This document shows positions 45,789 through 56,769 of a DNA stretch of 64,000 nucleotides, one piece after another (the stretch's first letter is position 1; each line of letters starts with the position of its first letter). Below the pieces are notes generated by a model, which had not been told where the DNA came from, did no database searches, and saw only the letters and a list, made by a program, of their open reading frames with translations. The translations under genes were made by a program, and so were the position numbers. Origin of the DNA: Piezodorus guildinii (taxonomy: Eukaryota > Arthropoda > Insecta > Hemiptera > Pentatomidae); contig CM041292.1 of NCBI GenBank assembly GCA_023052935.1, forward strand, positions 106,881,906-106,945,905, in the 5' to 3' direction.

Positions 45789-46178
45789 TCTCCCTCAATA
45801 TAAAGTTTCACGTTTCAAGACACATAGGGAATATAAAAAAAAAATCCGTCTCTCCGTTTTACGAATTTATGATTACTAAATGTGGCTTCTTGGTATTACT
45901 AAGTCATTGAGAATTAAATTCTCAACAAAATCTATTGGAAATACCGAAATCCCTGGAATATCTTTTGATAGTTTTGATCGCTGTTAAGCTCTTGATAGTG
46001 CTTTCTTAAGCTATGTGGTTAATTTATTTTATATACATTTTAATATATCGCCTACACAGCCATATAGATCCTTATACCATAATACAATTTTTTTGGAAAT
46101 TATAAACCATTATGTAATAAGTTGCATTTTTTTTTAATTATCTATAAAATTTTGTAAATGTATTTTTTTTATGTTTTA
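45200..46178. other. non-coding stretch upstream of the stomatin exon
   Basis: Presumed intron leading to the acceptor at 46178-46179. It contains a 33-base A run (45752-45784) and a repeat copy (45785-46135). An upstream stomatin coding exon could not be identified. Confidence 0.4.
45785..46135 (+). repeat. unknown repeat, copy near the stomatin exon
   Basis: Shares ordered blocks with 54950-55660: 'tttcaagacacatag' versus 'gttcaagatacatag', 'aaaaatccgt' blocks, and near the end 'ccttataccataatac' versus 'atttataccctaatat', then 'aaattataaaccattatgtaataa' against 'aaataataaaccattgtgtaataa'. It ends 45 bases before the exon. Identity of the repeat is unknown. Confidence 0.5.
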
Positions 46179-46179
46179 G

Positions 46180-46289
46180 CGGAAGACGCAGACCCCGGAG
46201 ATTCCGGGATATGCGGCACAATCCTCACAGGGCTGTCTTGGGTCCTGGTTATCTGCACTTTACCATTTTCACTCTTCGTCTGTTTCAAG
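46180..46289 (+). CDS. stomatin/MEC-2-type protein, exon encoding the N-terminal hydrophobic hairpin
   Basis: After the acceptor TTATGTTTTAG the exon reads (two bases completing a codon) EDADPGDSGICGTILTGL, then SWVLVICTLPFSLFVCFK. Stomatins are monotopic membrane scaffolds that bind cholesterol-rich membrane and regulate ion channels. MEC-2 tunes touch channels in nematodes. The GICGTIL...WVLVICTLPFSL..CFKVVQEYERAVIFR order is a hallmark of this family; the hydrophobic run is the membrane-inserted hairpin. The exon ends on a codon boundary (AAG) and is followed by GCAAGT, not GT, so the donor appears to be a GC type. Which paralogue it is cannot be decided from two exons. Confidence 0.9.
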
Positions 46290-47039
46290 GCAAGTTTTTA
46301 AAATTACATTTTCTCTATTTGGAAAATTACAATAATTGCTTCACCAGAAATTCATTGGCTTACCGCTACAACTAACAACCGTTATTATCAACCAAATTAA
46401 ATTGAACATCCATTCGTAATTCAACTCCAAAATCTATTTAGGTCATCTGCTTTGGTGTGGCTAGAAGCTTGCCGAGTTAAGGAGTTGAGAATGTCCTTTT
46501 AGATTATTCAACAGACAATCCACCAAAACTTCGGAGTTGATCCTCTGGGTGAGACTTTGATAAAATATTGATATCACAGCTAATTACCGAAACTATTTGA
46601 ATGAGGTAAACACATTCAGTAACCCTAATTGCCCAGTATCCGATGCATAATACAAAATTACCAAACTAGGTCCAAGGCTTCAGAACTTACCCGCGAAATT
46701 AATTAAGGTGTATGGTGATTTGGAGAGAAATTAGTAAATATTTGATAAAATAACTCTTGTAGTTTCCAACTGCTACTGGGTAAGGGAATTTCCGTAATAA
46801 ATTCAAATCAATTTTCACAATTTAATTTCCAAATGATTCTTATGTTTAAAGATTTTCAAGTAAAAAAAAAAAAAAAAATCGGCATGGCTGCGCGGATGGA
46901 ATAATTTATGTGTATTTTACAAGATAATGTATATGTATAATAAAGTCCCTAGTTCAAAAAGCATAGTGTCTTATAGCACCAAAACACCTCTAACGAAATT
47001 TCTCCGAAAGCTACTTCGAACTCTTTAACTTTCTATGTA

Positions 47040-48634
47040 CACTACCGGTCTACTATTTAAGACCACGTATAGTTTACATCAATTCATTTGTTAAGTTATG
47101 AAGTGTAAATTACTGAACTGTATAGGGTATTTTTGAAAATATTCTTTTTTCTTTGGAAGTCACACTTTATTATAAAAATAAAAAATTCTTTTCTAGAAAT
47201 TTTTAATAGGAAAACAAATAAAAAATAAAAATGTCCTACAGCTCAAAATGAAAAACTAAATCTTTGAAATGAAATAAAATAACAAAACTGAATAAAAAGG
47301 AAGAATTCGAGGAAAATGATCAATAATTGGTATTCCACTCTAGCTCTGATAACTGCTTCCATTCTCCTGCCCATTCCAGCGACCAGAGATCTTACATGTT
47401 GTTCTGGGATGTTGTTCCACTCTTCCACTAACATTTCCCTTAAATCTGCCAAATTTTGTGGGTCTCGGGCGCGGACACGTCTTCCAAACATGTCCCATAC
47501 ATGCTCTATTGGGTTCATATCTGGACTTCTAGACAAACCATAACGTCAATTTCTTCTTGTCTGACGAAATTTTGCACTGATCGAGCAACGTGAGGTCGGG
47601 CATTATCGTGCATAAAAATAAAGTTACCTGTGATATTTCTGGCGAAAGGTATTACATGTGGCTCAAGTAACTCCCTAATATATCTGTCAGCAGTTGTAGA
47701 GCCACGGTTCACAAGAACCAACTCTCTACGGGAGTTTAAATTTATGCCCCCCCCCCACACCATCACTGACCCACCACCTAACGCAACCCTTAGAGAAAAA
47801 GTGCATGGAGCATACCTCTCTCCCCGCCTTCTCCATACCTTTTCCCGTCCATCTGGAGATCGGAGACAGAATCTTGACTCATCGCTAAATAATACGAGGC
47901 TCCAATCTTCCTGAGTCCAGTTTAGGTGCTCCCGAGCAAACCTCAAGCGCTCAACCCGGTGTTCCCTGGAGAGAAGAGGTCCAGTAGCTGAAGGATGAGA
48001 GGTCAATCCATAATCGTTGAGTCGTCTTCTCACGGTTCGCTCTAAAATTAGCACATTCCTGAAACTCTGGAGGAGACCACACAGACTGTTACCAGTTGAT
48101 CGGCGATCCCGAAGAGCATGCAGTTGCAAAAATCTCTCGTCACGGTGGGGAGTTGACCTCGAACGGCCTTGTCCGACTCTTCTTGTATGCCCTCCAGTTG
48201 ACGGTGCCTATTAAGCACTCTGGACACTACGGATTGTGACCGCTGGAGCCGTTGCGCAATATGCCTTTGAGAAAACCCTTCTTTACTCAAAGCAACGGCA
48301 CGAATTGATTCCTCTTCGGTCAATGCTCTTCTGTTGGCCATCACAACGTTCTTACTAAACTCACAAATAAAAACTAAAGTCTCTTAAATGTCAGAAAATC
48401 TTCAATAAGATGAATTTTTGCTAACAACTAACCATTTAGTGATAGGAAGAAAGAAAAGAAGAGGATTAACTGACCCTTTTCTCCATAAACGGGTGGGAAT
48501 ATAAACAGGTAGAGGATTAACTTGATAAGATACAACACAAAGTCCAGTCTGGGACAAAGGAATTCTTATTTTTATCTCTGATGTAATAATAATATAAATA
48601 TTTGTAAGTGATCCTTTAATTTTGTCCGGCAGTG
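47040..48634 (-). mobile_element. Tc1-like DNA transposon
   Basis: A 1,595-bp element flanked by TA on both sides (47038-47039 and 48635-48636), the target dinucleotide duplicated by Tc1/mariner elements. The ends are inverted: CACTACCGGTC from 47040, and the complement of GTCCGGCAGTG ending at 48634 reads CACTGCCGGAC, so 9 of 11 terminal bases match, with weaker similarity further in. It carries one broken transposase gene on the minus strand. Because of the broken gene it can at most move in trans. Confidence 0.9.
47243..48344 (-). pseudogene. Tc1-like transposase, frameshifted
   Basis: Starts MMANRRALTEEESIRAVAL at 48344. The N-terminal helix-turn-helix is visible (FSQRHIAQRLQRSQSVVSRV). 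A frame change near 48165-48180 leads into STPHRDERFLQLHALRDRR and RTVRRRLNDYGL (second DNA-binding part). The DDE catalytic domain has LFSDESRFCL (first D) and IFMHDNARPHVARS (second D). After another frame change near 47520, SRSPDMNPIEHVWD carries the final E. The D-E spacing is one residue shorter than the usual 34 because bases are missing at the frame change. A C10 run (47747-47756 on +) remains in frame. Typical length is about 340 residues, which this fits. Confidence 0.9.
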
Positions 48635-48763
48635 TAATTTGATTTGTATATAATTAAAAAAAAAAATTATAACTTTAATTTCTGATTTGTTTCTCATTTA
48701 TCCTACTAATCCGATCCATGATAATACTACAAAATTCATAATATTACTTTACTATATATGTAT

Positions 48764-48770
48764 ATATATA

Positions 48771-48842
<72 letters not shown>
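48764..48842. repeat. long AT microsatellite
   Basis: About 79 bases of (TA)n with two interruptions near 48772-48776. Confidence 0.95.
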
Positions 48843-48847
<5 letters not shown>

Positions 48848-50553
48848 TACGATTTGTAAAGTTCTTGAGCACACACTTTTTTTTTATTGTGAGGCACTCT
48901 GGCACTCGGATTTTTTCTCTTTTTACAACCAATTATGGGGATCACTCTGCACAATTCAACGGGAAATTCATTATTTTAAACTGTTTTTAATGAAAAAAAA
49001 TATATATCTTTGAGTATCTTACAACTTTGGCAGTCAAGAAATCAATTAAGCAAACTAACTTATATTCTCAATTCTCCTTAGATGATTACTAGACTAAATA
49101 AAGCTGCATACAAAAAAAATTGCATTGTTTATACTTATTTATTTTTATCGCGTTAGAATTATGAGTAACAATAAGAATTAATCAAATTGTTTCTTGTTAT
49201 TTACGATTTTCACAAATATTTTTTACATCTAATCAGCAAATTTGTTTATAAATACTAACAAAAATTGGATACCTATATTTTATTAAGGTATTCACAAAGG
49301 TTATTCTTGATTTTTATTTGTACATAAACCATGGGTGGTCTCAAATGTTTGTATGTGTATGTTAAGTACTAGTTATTTCTCAGTGGCAGAAAATATCCTT
49401 GATCCATGTACGTGTTTTTATACAACGTTTACTGTGTATGTAAACAGATGAAAGGAAGAAGATATATATTTCTTCAAAACAACTTTTGGGCTCGAAGAAT
49501 CCTGATGAATAGGCCCAAGGCAAGAAGCCAGGCATCGAAAACGAAATTACTCCGAAATATCAAAGGCGTAACAAGAAGGGACAAATTCGTATAAGGTCAA
49601 GGTTCAATAATAAGACAATCGATGATGTCCTAGAAGCGAATTGACTAAAACAGCTTGTATTTCAAGGATTAGACCTGGGCCCCAACGGCGTTTCTAAATT
49701 ACTGGGAGGATGCTTATAGAGAACTAGACAGATTTCAATCTAGGACTACGTTGGAATTGAAACAAGAGGGATGGCAGAATATGAATTAACCAGGTACAAC
49801 TACCAATAGCTGCTGGTGGAAGGCAACAGTTAGCTAGGGCTTCAGAAACTTCAAGATACTGCATATGTATTCGAGGTAAAGAATTCAATTTTAAAACGGA
49901 AGTTTAATAAATCTGGAATGTTCAATGCTCGAATCCGTATAGCAGAGTTAAATAATATCCTTAATGATGATTCAACTCTGCTGAATGATATCATCAGCTA
50001 ATTTTGTTACTTTATGCTACTCTCTGCTGGTACTAATAGCTACTAATAGCTAGTTAGAAAATTTAAAAGAAATATTTATACTATACATAATTATTTAAAA
50101 TTTTCCTGTTCATCATTTTTTCCCTCACTATATATAAACGTTTTTAAATCTTTGTCTACAACCTTGTTTTAGTTTTTTTTTTTTTTTTTTTTTACCTTTT
50201 GAGACAAATAAGACGATATCTGATCCATCTTTGGAGCGTGAGGAATGTTAATTTGTTTTTTCAGACATTACAAGATGTTTCTAAAAGATTGTTTTTGGTA
50301 ACATATAGCAGAGCATTTTGAAACTTTCTCATTCTATACACTTCTAGTTATAAAATTTGGATTTGGTTATAAAATTTGGATTGCTTTTCCTTCGAAGCCG
50401 AGCGAAGAGGGATTGGTATGGAGAATGATATTGGGACAATATTACAAAATACCCAGGAGTCAGCCACCAAACTGATGAATTATCTAAAAGAGACATCATT
50501 ATTTTCCAAAATTTAAAAAAAAAAAAAAAAAAAAAAGTTCCTGTTTTTTATTT

Positions 50554-50595
<42 letters not shown>

Positions 50596-50802
50596 ATTAT
50601 TATTTTTTATTTTTATTTTTTTTCTTATATGTAGTTATCTTATATAATTGTTTGTATTTATGTATTTTTAGTGTATTATGTATTTTATTTTATTATGTAT
50701 TATGTATTTTGTGATTAGTATATTTGTATGTATTGTTTTCGTATTGTATCTATTATTTCGTATATTTTGTATAATGTTTGTATGGCATTTTATTGTTTAT
50801 CA

Positions 50803-50884
50803 TGTATGTATTATTATTAGTATATATGTATGTATTATTAGTATATATGTATGTATTATTATTATATATGTATGTATTATTACT
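50803..50884. repeat. minisatellite with unit about 22 bases
   Basis: Three to four tandem units of the form TATATATGTATGTATTATTA, embedded in a longer TGTATTATGTATTTT-rich stretch (50650-50800). The open frame through it (Ile/Val/Cys/Tyr-rich) is a low-complexity product, not a gene. Confidence 0.8.
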
Positions 50885-50907
50885 TTTATTATATTGTATC
50901 TGCATTA

Positions 50908-50975
50908 TTAGTTTAGGGCTAAAATAACCTCTATGGTTGAAAAGCCTTTATGTTACAAATAAATAAATAAATAAA
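50908..50975 (+). repeat. probable LINE 3' terminus
   Basis: Reads GTTTAGGGCTAAAATAACC, TCTATGGTTGAAAAGCC, TTTATGTTACAAATAAATAA, followed by a short AAAT tandem tail. This hairpin-like, AAATn-tailed ending is a usual LINE 3' end. No coding sequence precedes it, so the family is unknown. Confidence 0.45.
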
Positions 50976-51833
50976 AAATAGTTATAAAATTATATAAACA
51001 ATTAAATAATTAAATTTTTTGTAAGAGATATTACGAATGAATCATGAATCTTTCCGTGTTATTTAAGACGTTTTTCATTTATGTTAATAGAAAAATTTGT
51101 GAGTTTTTTAATAACCTTCTTCAATGGCCGCGTTATTTATTATATTGACAAATAATCTGTCTCAAACAGTTAAAAACAAACATCATGACTAAGTATTATT
51201 TAATTATTACAAAAATATTTTTTTGAAAGAATTAATTGTTATTTTTTATAACAATAGTGTACTTGTTCATGATATCCTTGCTAACTTTAAAAACAGTTTC
51301 AAATGTTGAAATGCTAGAAAAATAACACCTTTTTATATCAAATTTAAAACTTGTTCATCATATAAAACATTGTGGAAATGGCAATATTTTTTCTATAGTG
51401 TAGTATGAAATCTAGTAAACAAGTATATTATTTATAAATAAACATCCTGTTTGTGAGGACGCAAATAGTAGGATATAGTGAACCATTTGAATAAAACATG
51501 ACTGAGAAAGAGCATTCTTTCTATTTTATGATCCTCTCCTTTCATTTCTTGGTGTAACTTTTTGTGTACTTGAGAAGATATTTCCCTTTCATCTATAGCC
51601 CAATATTTAAGAGCAAAGAAAAATGAACTTACAATACAATTCTTAATTTAAAATTATATCGGCGTAAACGATAAAATAAGAATTAAACTTCTAAATATTT
51701 AGCTACTCTCAAAAAGGACAAAATAGTGATAATCTTTTGAGAATACTAGAAGTTTTTTTGTTTTTTTTTATGTCATTTCTTTATTACGGTAGGTTACATT
51801 GAAACAAGTGACAAAAAATAAAAAAAATAATAT

Positions 51834-51885
<52 letters not shown>

Positions 51886-51949
51886 ACCATTATTTATGAA
51901 ATTTGCAACTGCACTTCATAATGCAACAAGTAAATCTAATAAAGAAAAA

Positions 51950-52590
51950 AAAAAAAAAAAACAGATTTGTAGAAGAGCTATCCAATGTTAGCACTCCTGT
52001 AACTATTTTAAACCAGAAGGTCTCGAGGCCATCTGCTTTTCAGACGCCTCGGAGGATTATCAGGAATCGAAGAAGAAGCTAGGATAGAAACTAGTGGGTT
52101 AGAGTGGGAGAGGAGTTTTTTTATGGAAGGAGTGATATCTGGTTCGGTCCAGATCAGCTACAAATGGAACATTTAGGTATTTATGGATGAGTCTACTTGT
52201 GACAAAGTAAGGAGCGTTGAGGATTTTACGAAGGATATAAGATTGTAAGGATTGGATACGGGAAGAATTTGATGGTTTAGTCGAGCCCCAATGCTCAACT
52301 CCGTAAGTCCAGATAGGTCTTATGATAGTCATGTTGACGAGTCTTTTGTATTTGAGTCGGAGTTTAGAGCGTTTATAAGAGTTGAACTAATCGAAAGCGG
52401 CGAGCAGTTTCTTGTCGTTTCAGTCTAGTGTGCGGAGCCCATGTGAGACGTTTGTCACAGAGGAGACCTAGAAAGCGGATCTGTTCAACCGGGACAAGTA
52501 GAATATTATTAAAGGATACTGTAGGACAGGATGTCATTGGTTTACGACTAAAGGTTATTTGGTGAGAATTAAACAAATATTACGACTCAA
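51950..52590 (-). pseudogene. 5'-truncated Jockey LINE (family A) inside the stomatin intron
   Basis: The minus strand reads ITFSRKPMTSCPTVSFNNIL, LGLLCDKRLTWAPHTRLKRQ, ETARRFRLV. After a frame change it reads KRLVNMTIIRPIWTYGVEHW, STKPSNSSRIQSLQSYILRK and APYFVTSRLIHKYLNVPF, and a final worn PDNPPRRLKSRWP-like end near 52030. A poly-A (A17 on +, 51944-51961) lies at the 3' side. It lies antisense to the host gene. The order is identical to 15840-16666, but with more damage. Confidence 0.82.
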
Positions 52591-52889
52591 GAATTTATAA
52601 ACTTTGTGAAATTTGCTAATTATGTTTTAAGCAGTAACATATTGTTTGTTTCAAATTTCCTCTACTTATATTATTTGAATAATAAACTAAAAACAAACCA
52701 GAAACTTTTTTATTCTTATTCTTTTTTTGAGTAAGTTAAAATCTTATAGTTGAAAAATGATTTGCCATAGTAGGCTCTCAATTATATCTCCTGTGTATTT
52801 TGATTTTTTTTTAAATTCTATATTATCTTAATGTGGAGGATTTTCGTCAGAGTTACAAACTGTTGATATTGGCAACAATCATATGTATG

Positions 52890-53340
52890 GATCCCGTAAA
52901 CAGCTAAGGTCAGTCTTCGTCGTTCTTACCCTTCGAAAGCCCCAGGATAAGCGGATATAGACTATATTATTTATACAACTACCAGGGAAGGAAGTAGCTC
53001 ATTTAACCTGTTCGCCGCTACTATTACAAATCCTTACGATAGATGTAGGCGAGAATGGTATTTCTTGCGCTGTAGATTTAAAATAAAACATATCAGGAAC
53101 AAGTAGTTTTTCATATGTTAGCCCAAAGTTAAGTTTTGCACTACTGCGCATTAAAAAAATTAGCAAATCTTTATATCTACTGTCTCAGGTGGAAGTACTT
53201 TTCCTAAAAACTGAAAACAAAGGAGAATTCGCCATGATAAGAGGATATCATCTTACCATACTGAAATCCGCGAAGAATGGGTCACAGCCATTCTGCTTTA
53301 AACCAATCAGCTTTTCCAGAAGCATTTATTTAGGTTACGT
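52890..53340 (+). pseudogene. badly decayed RT N-terminal fragment
   Basis: Pieces in shifting + strand frames: VSLRRSYPSKAPG, then TILFIQLPGKEVAHLTCSP, then AMIRGYHLTILKSAKNGSQP and FKPISFSRSIYLGY. They follow the order of the RT entry block of non-LTR elements ('KAPGPDGI...LP...L..LFN', 'V.PLPKPGK.P....SFRPISLLS'). The match is partial and read across indels, so the call is tentative. Confidence 0.4.
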
Positions 53341-53344
53341 ATTG

Positions 53345-54475
53345 CCCTAAAAACATCTGTTGAAGGCTGAAAAGAAGCTGAATAAGGGACCCTTGTCATA
53401 AACAGAAAATAGTAATCAAGTCAGGAAGAGCTGCCGCTGGATATTACTCTATCCATCACGACTACCACGCTACAAGATCAAAACCTACCCCCATCGTATT
53501 CACTGCTTTTCCATGAAGTTGACAGGTGTAAATTAAGGTAAAACAAAAAAAATTCTCTTCATAAATACACTTATTTTTTGTTTTTGTTTAATTTAAAATG
53601 ACCCTAGAGGCTGAAACGTTGTAGATTTTGAAATAAAATAATTTCTTTTGGTACTGGACAAAAAAAAATATATCGAATTTTAATTTTGTTCTCAAAATGT
53701 AAAATAATAATTTATTTAAAATATGATAAGATCGATGATAATATACTACGTACTGACATGAGGAGAATACTGCCTAAAAATTTAAAAGAATTTTATCTAG
53801 TGAGATTTAGTGCTATATTAAAGTGGAATTGATGAATACTTGTTTTGATTTTTTCTATGACATGATGACTTTATCTTGAATTACAAAATCGAAAATATGT
53901 ACTTATTCAGTTGAAGACTACAATATTATCCTTCTAGAGGTTCGAGCCATAGATATATTACCTGCTCCCGAACAGTCATAATCTATAAGAACTAATTATT
54001 ATCGATTTTGGACACTGATAACCCAAGGTACTATGTCAACAACTTAGGCCTGTCAGAAGCAATATTATTTGTAAAAATCTGACCCGCTTGGCGGAAAATT
54101 TTGATGCTTTGCAGAGAATAAAAATATATGGGAAATATATATTAATGCTATTATTTAGTTTCCATGCATCTTCAAAAGATATAAAATGATACAACATTTA
54201 TTATTGCAATCCATCATAATCTGAACCTGAAATATTTAAAACATTATTTTTCGAATGTTGATTTTCTGAGAGAAATCTGTGCAATATTCGTTTGTGATGG
54301 GCAAGAGCTAAAAAAAAAGAAAATGAAAAACCACCTTTAAGCGAAAAAAAACAAACAAAAACAGTGGGAAGGAAGATTGGTTTGAACCCTGGAAATAAAC
54401 TGGGGCCCCAAGCTTGGAGGGAGTGGGGAGGTTCAACAGATTTTTAATGAAGGTTTTTGTTTTTTATATTTTTTT

Positions 54476-54513
<38 letters not shown>

Positions 54514-54945
54514 AATTATCGATCAAAATAAAAAATATCCGTGCCATCCCCAATTTGTTAGTATCCACGTGAAAAACTATTTCTATAATACTAATCCGTT
54601 ATTATGGATAAGAGATGTCTAATCCAATATTTTTTAGTTTTTATTAATAATCTTATAGACAGTGGTTTTGGATTATAATCGGATTTCAAGCAAGTTTCAT
54701 ATGATTTTCTAGCTTTTAACTACTGAAGGAAATAAAGCATTCTGAAGGAATATATCTTTATCAAATATTTAGATATAAACAAAAAGAATACGAAAAACTT
54801 ACTCTGCTATTTTCTCAGATGGACATTTTCGTGGGTTTTCTGGAATAACAAAAGTAATGATTTTTTTTATTTTTTTTTTGGTTTCTTCTAGCATTTGGTT
54901 TATTATTTTCAATAATTGACCTTTGTAATCAACCAAAAAAAAAAA
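53345..54945. other. AT-rich intron stretch without recognisable genes
   Basis: A (AT)n tract at 54480-54511; otherwise nothing supported. A segment near 53605-53640 (GGCTGAAACGTTG, then 'aaataaaataatttctt') has the GAAACGTTG end of the foldback motif without its first half. Confidence 0.4.
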
Positions 54946-54949
54946 AAAT

Positions 54950-55660
54950 ACCCCCTCAAAATTTGAGGGCTTATGGTTCAAGATACATAGAATCCGATTA
55001 AAAAATTTAAAATAAAAATCCGTTTTGTCCTCCATCCGTGGTATTTCTCCGCAACTAGTGGACCAATTTATTTGAAATTCGCCACAAAAATACTAGTCCA
55101 TGCGGCGATGATCCTAACATCTAGACGTTGATATCAGCAGATTATTTTTCAAATGGCGGCCGATTAATAGTGATTCAACAGCTCGGTTACTTTTGAAGAT
55201 GAAAAACTTTATTAGTGTTTTTTAACCAAAAACTGCGAATAAGTATATAAAAGAGAAGAAAGAAAAAAAATTAGAAATGTTATACTAAATACGCTCATAA
55301 CTGAGTTATGTTTGACGACAGAGAAAAGTATGTATAGAGTTTTAGAATAAGTAGAAAAAAAAGAAAAAAAAGGAAAAAATCCGTTTCTCCTAACTAATAA
55401 AAACATTGTAAATTGTTTATGTTTTTTGTGCTATTGCATAGAGAAATAAATTGTCTACAAAATGACAACAAAAAAAGCATTGAAATTTGTTCAGAACTAG
55501 CAGAGATATAGCCTTTTGAAATCAGCAGCAGTAATATGCAATTATCTTTTGAATTATTTCTTTTCATATTACTTAATTGCCTATCAACAGCTATATAAAC
55601 ATTTATACCCTAATATTGTTATTTGGAAATAATAAACCATTGTGTAATAATATGCAGCGT
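54950..55660 (+). repeat. unknown repeat, longer copy
   Basis: Related to 45785-46135, with the same order of blocks and a longer middle including 'tatttctccgcaactagtgg' and 'gttacttttgaagatgaaaaac'. Two 'aaaatccgttt' blocks (55014 and 55376) suggest internal duplication. No coding potential seen. Confidence 0.5.
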
Positions 55661-56588
55661 TTTTTTCTCTTATATCAAGTTGATTTTTTTTTTAACATAA
55701 GTGGAACTATTGCTTATTTTCAAAGAATTATTTTTTTCCTTACTCTAATTTGCTTTGGTGGACTCAATAATCTTGTTTTTCGCTGTTGTTTTTATTATTT
55801 ATTATTAGAATCCCAGTCAAGGAAAAGACCCTGTAATTAACAGGAAAATAAAAGAGGATTAATTTCTTTGTTGTAGAGCTTTGTTAAGTATTATTAAACT
55901 AAGAGAGTATTCTCATAATAAATAAAACTCTGCTCTTTTTAAGATACGTTAATTAGAGATACTGCTTATGCTCTTATTTTTTTAAAATGTTTTCAAGAGA
56001 AATGCTTTTGTGCAAAACTGTGATGAAATTAAATTACCTGGTATTAAAAGTCTGTATTGGGTGAGCTTAGTCAAGTACATTGTTTTAAGAAAACAATAAA
56101 AGGTTATGAAGATCACATTTTAAAATATTATTTAATAAATTTAAAGTGATTAACAAGTATAAATATTTTTTCTTTCATTAACAAGTGTGCTGAACAAAGA
56201 TTGAGTCATAACCATATTAAGTGATATATTTAATTATAATTGATAATAAAACTGTTATTAATAACCATTATACAGTACTTAGATTTTTCTAATCCTGACT
56301 GTATCAAGTCAAATGCGATATAAAGATTTTATTTCATTCTAATTAATATTTATTCTTTATTTGGTCAAACATCCTTAAGTAAATCGGCATATAACGAAAT
56401 TTTTTATCGATAATATCTCACGATTTCTATTAATATGTCTTGTTTAATGTTAGTATATAGTGATAATCATATATCATATGAAGTTTTTTCCATCCTTAAT
56501 TTTTACCGCAACTGATCACAATCCGTCGTTATTGGGATTTAAGAAATAGTTCTGATTTGCATTCATAATTTTAATCATACAATAGAAG

Positions 56589-56589
<1 letters not shown>

Positions 56590-56645
<56 letters not shown>
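56590..56645. repeat. AT microsatellite next to a splice acceptor
   Basis: About 50 bases of (TA)n ending 48 bases upstream of the stomatin acceptor, within the distance range where branch point and polypyrimidine tract lie. Confidence 0.95.
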
Positions 56646-56648
<3 letters not shown>

Positions 56649-56693
56649 TTTAATATTTACTAATTATTAATTGCTATATATTTATATTTGCAG

Positions 56694-56766
56694 GTTGTAC
56701 AGGAATACGAAAGAGCAGTCATTTTCAGATTGGGACGTCTCATGTCAGGTGGAGCTAAAGGACCAG
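56694..56766 (+). CDS. stomatin/MEC-2-type protein, exon starting the SPFH/PHB domain
   Basis: Between the acceptor TATTTGCAG and the donor GTATGT, the 73-base exon reads VVQEYERAVIFRLGRL, then MSGGAKGP plus one base. This is the strongly conserved entry to the SPFH (prohibitin homology) domain, joined directly to the CFK end of the upstream exon. It ends in phase 1 inside the expected Gly codon (G|GT). The following exon should begin with a hydrophobic 'FF.LPCID'-type segment; none was found before 64000, so the gene probably continues outside the window. Confidence 0.93.
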
Positions 56767-56769
56767 GTA

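Larger units (their letters stand above)
48640..51945. other. intron stretch with microsatellites and no recognised gene
   Basis: Contains (AT)n tracts at 48764-48842, 50562-50590 and 51832-51884, a T run at 50170-50192 and an A run near 50514-50535. The part 49440-49900 is less AT-rich and has short open stretches (for example TWAPTAFLNYWEDAYRELDR on +) that I could not assign; it may be another worn transposon. Confidence 0.4.
46290..56693 (+). other. stomatin intron with apparent GC-AG boundaries, transposon-rich
   Basis: Runs from GCAAGT (46290) to TTTATATTTGCAG (56693). Joining 46289 to 56694 restores CFK-VVQEYERAVIF without gaps, in phase 0. The only nearby GT (in 'gcaaGTttt') would change the frame. 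The intron holds a Tc1-like transposon, a Jockey fragment, a decayed RT piece, (AT)n tracts and a repeat copy. Both recognisable large insertions lie antisense to the gene. Confidence 0.8.

Noticed and set aside
46285..46296. Alternative GT donor in 'gcaaGTttt' after the stomatin exon
   Set aside because: Splicing there adds GCAA and shifts the next exon out of the VVQEYERAVIF frame.
47316..48214. Plus-strand open frames across the Tc1-like element
   Set aside because: Antisense shadows of the transposase.
50678..50911. Open frame rich in Tyr, Ile, Val and Cys that could suggest membrane segments
   Set aside because: It is the translation of a TGTATTAT-type simple repeat and minisatellite.
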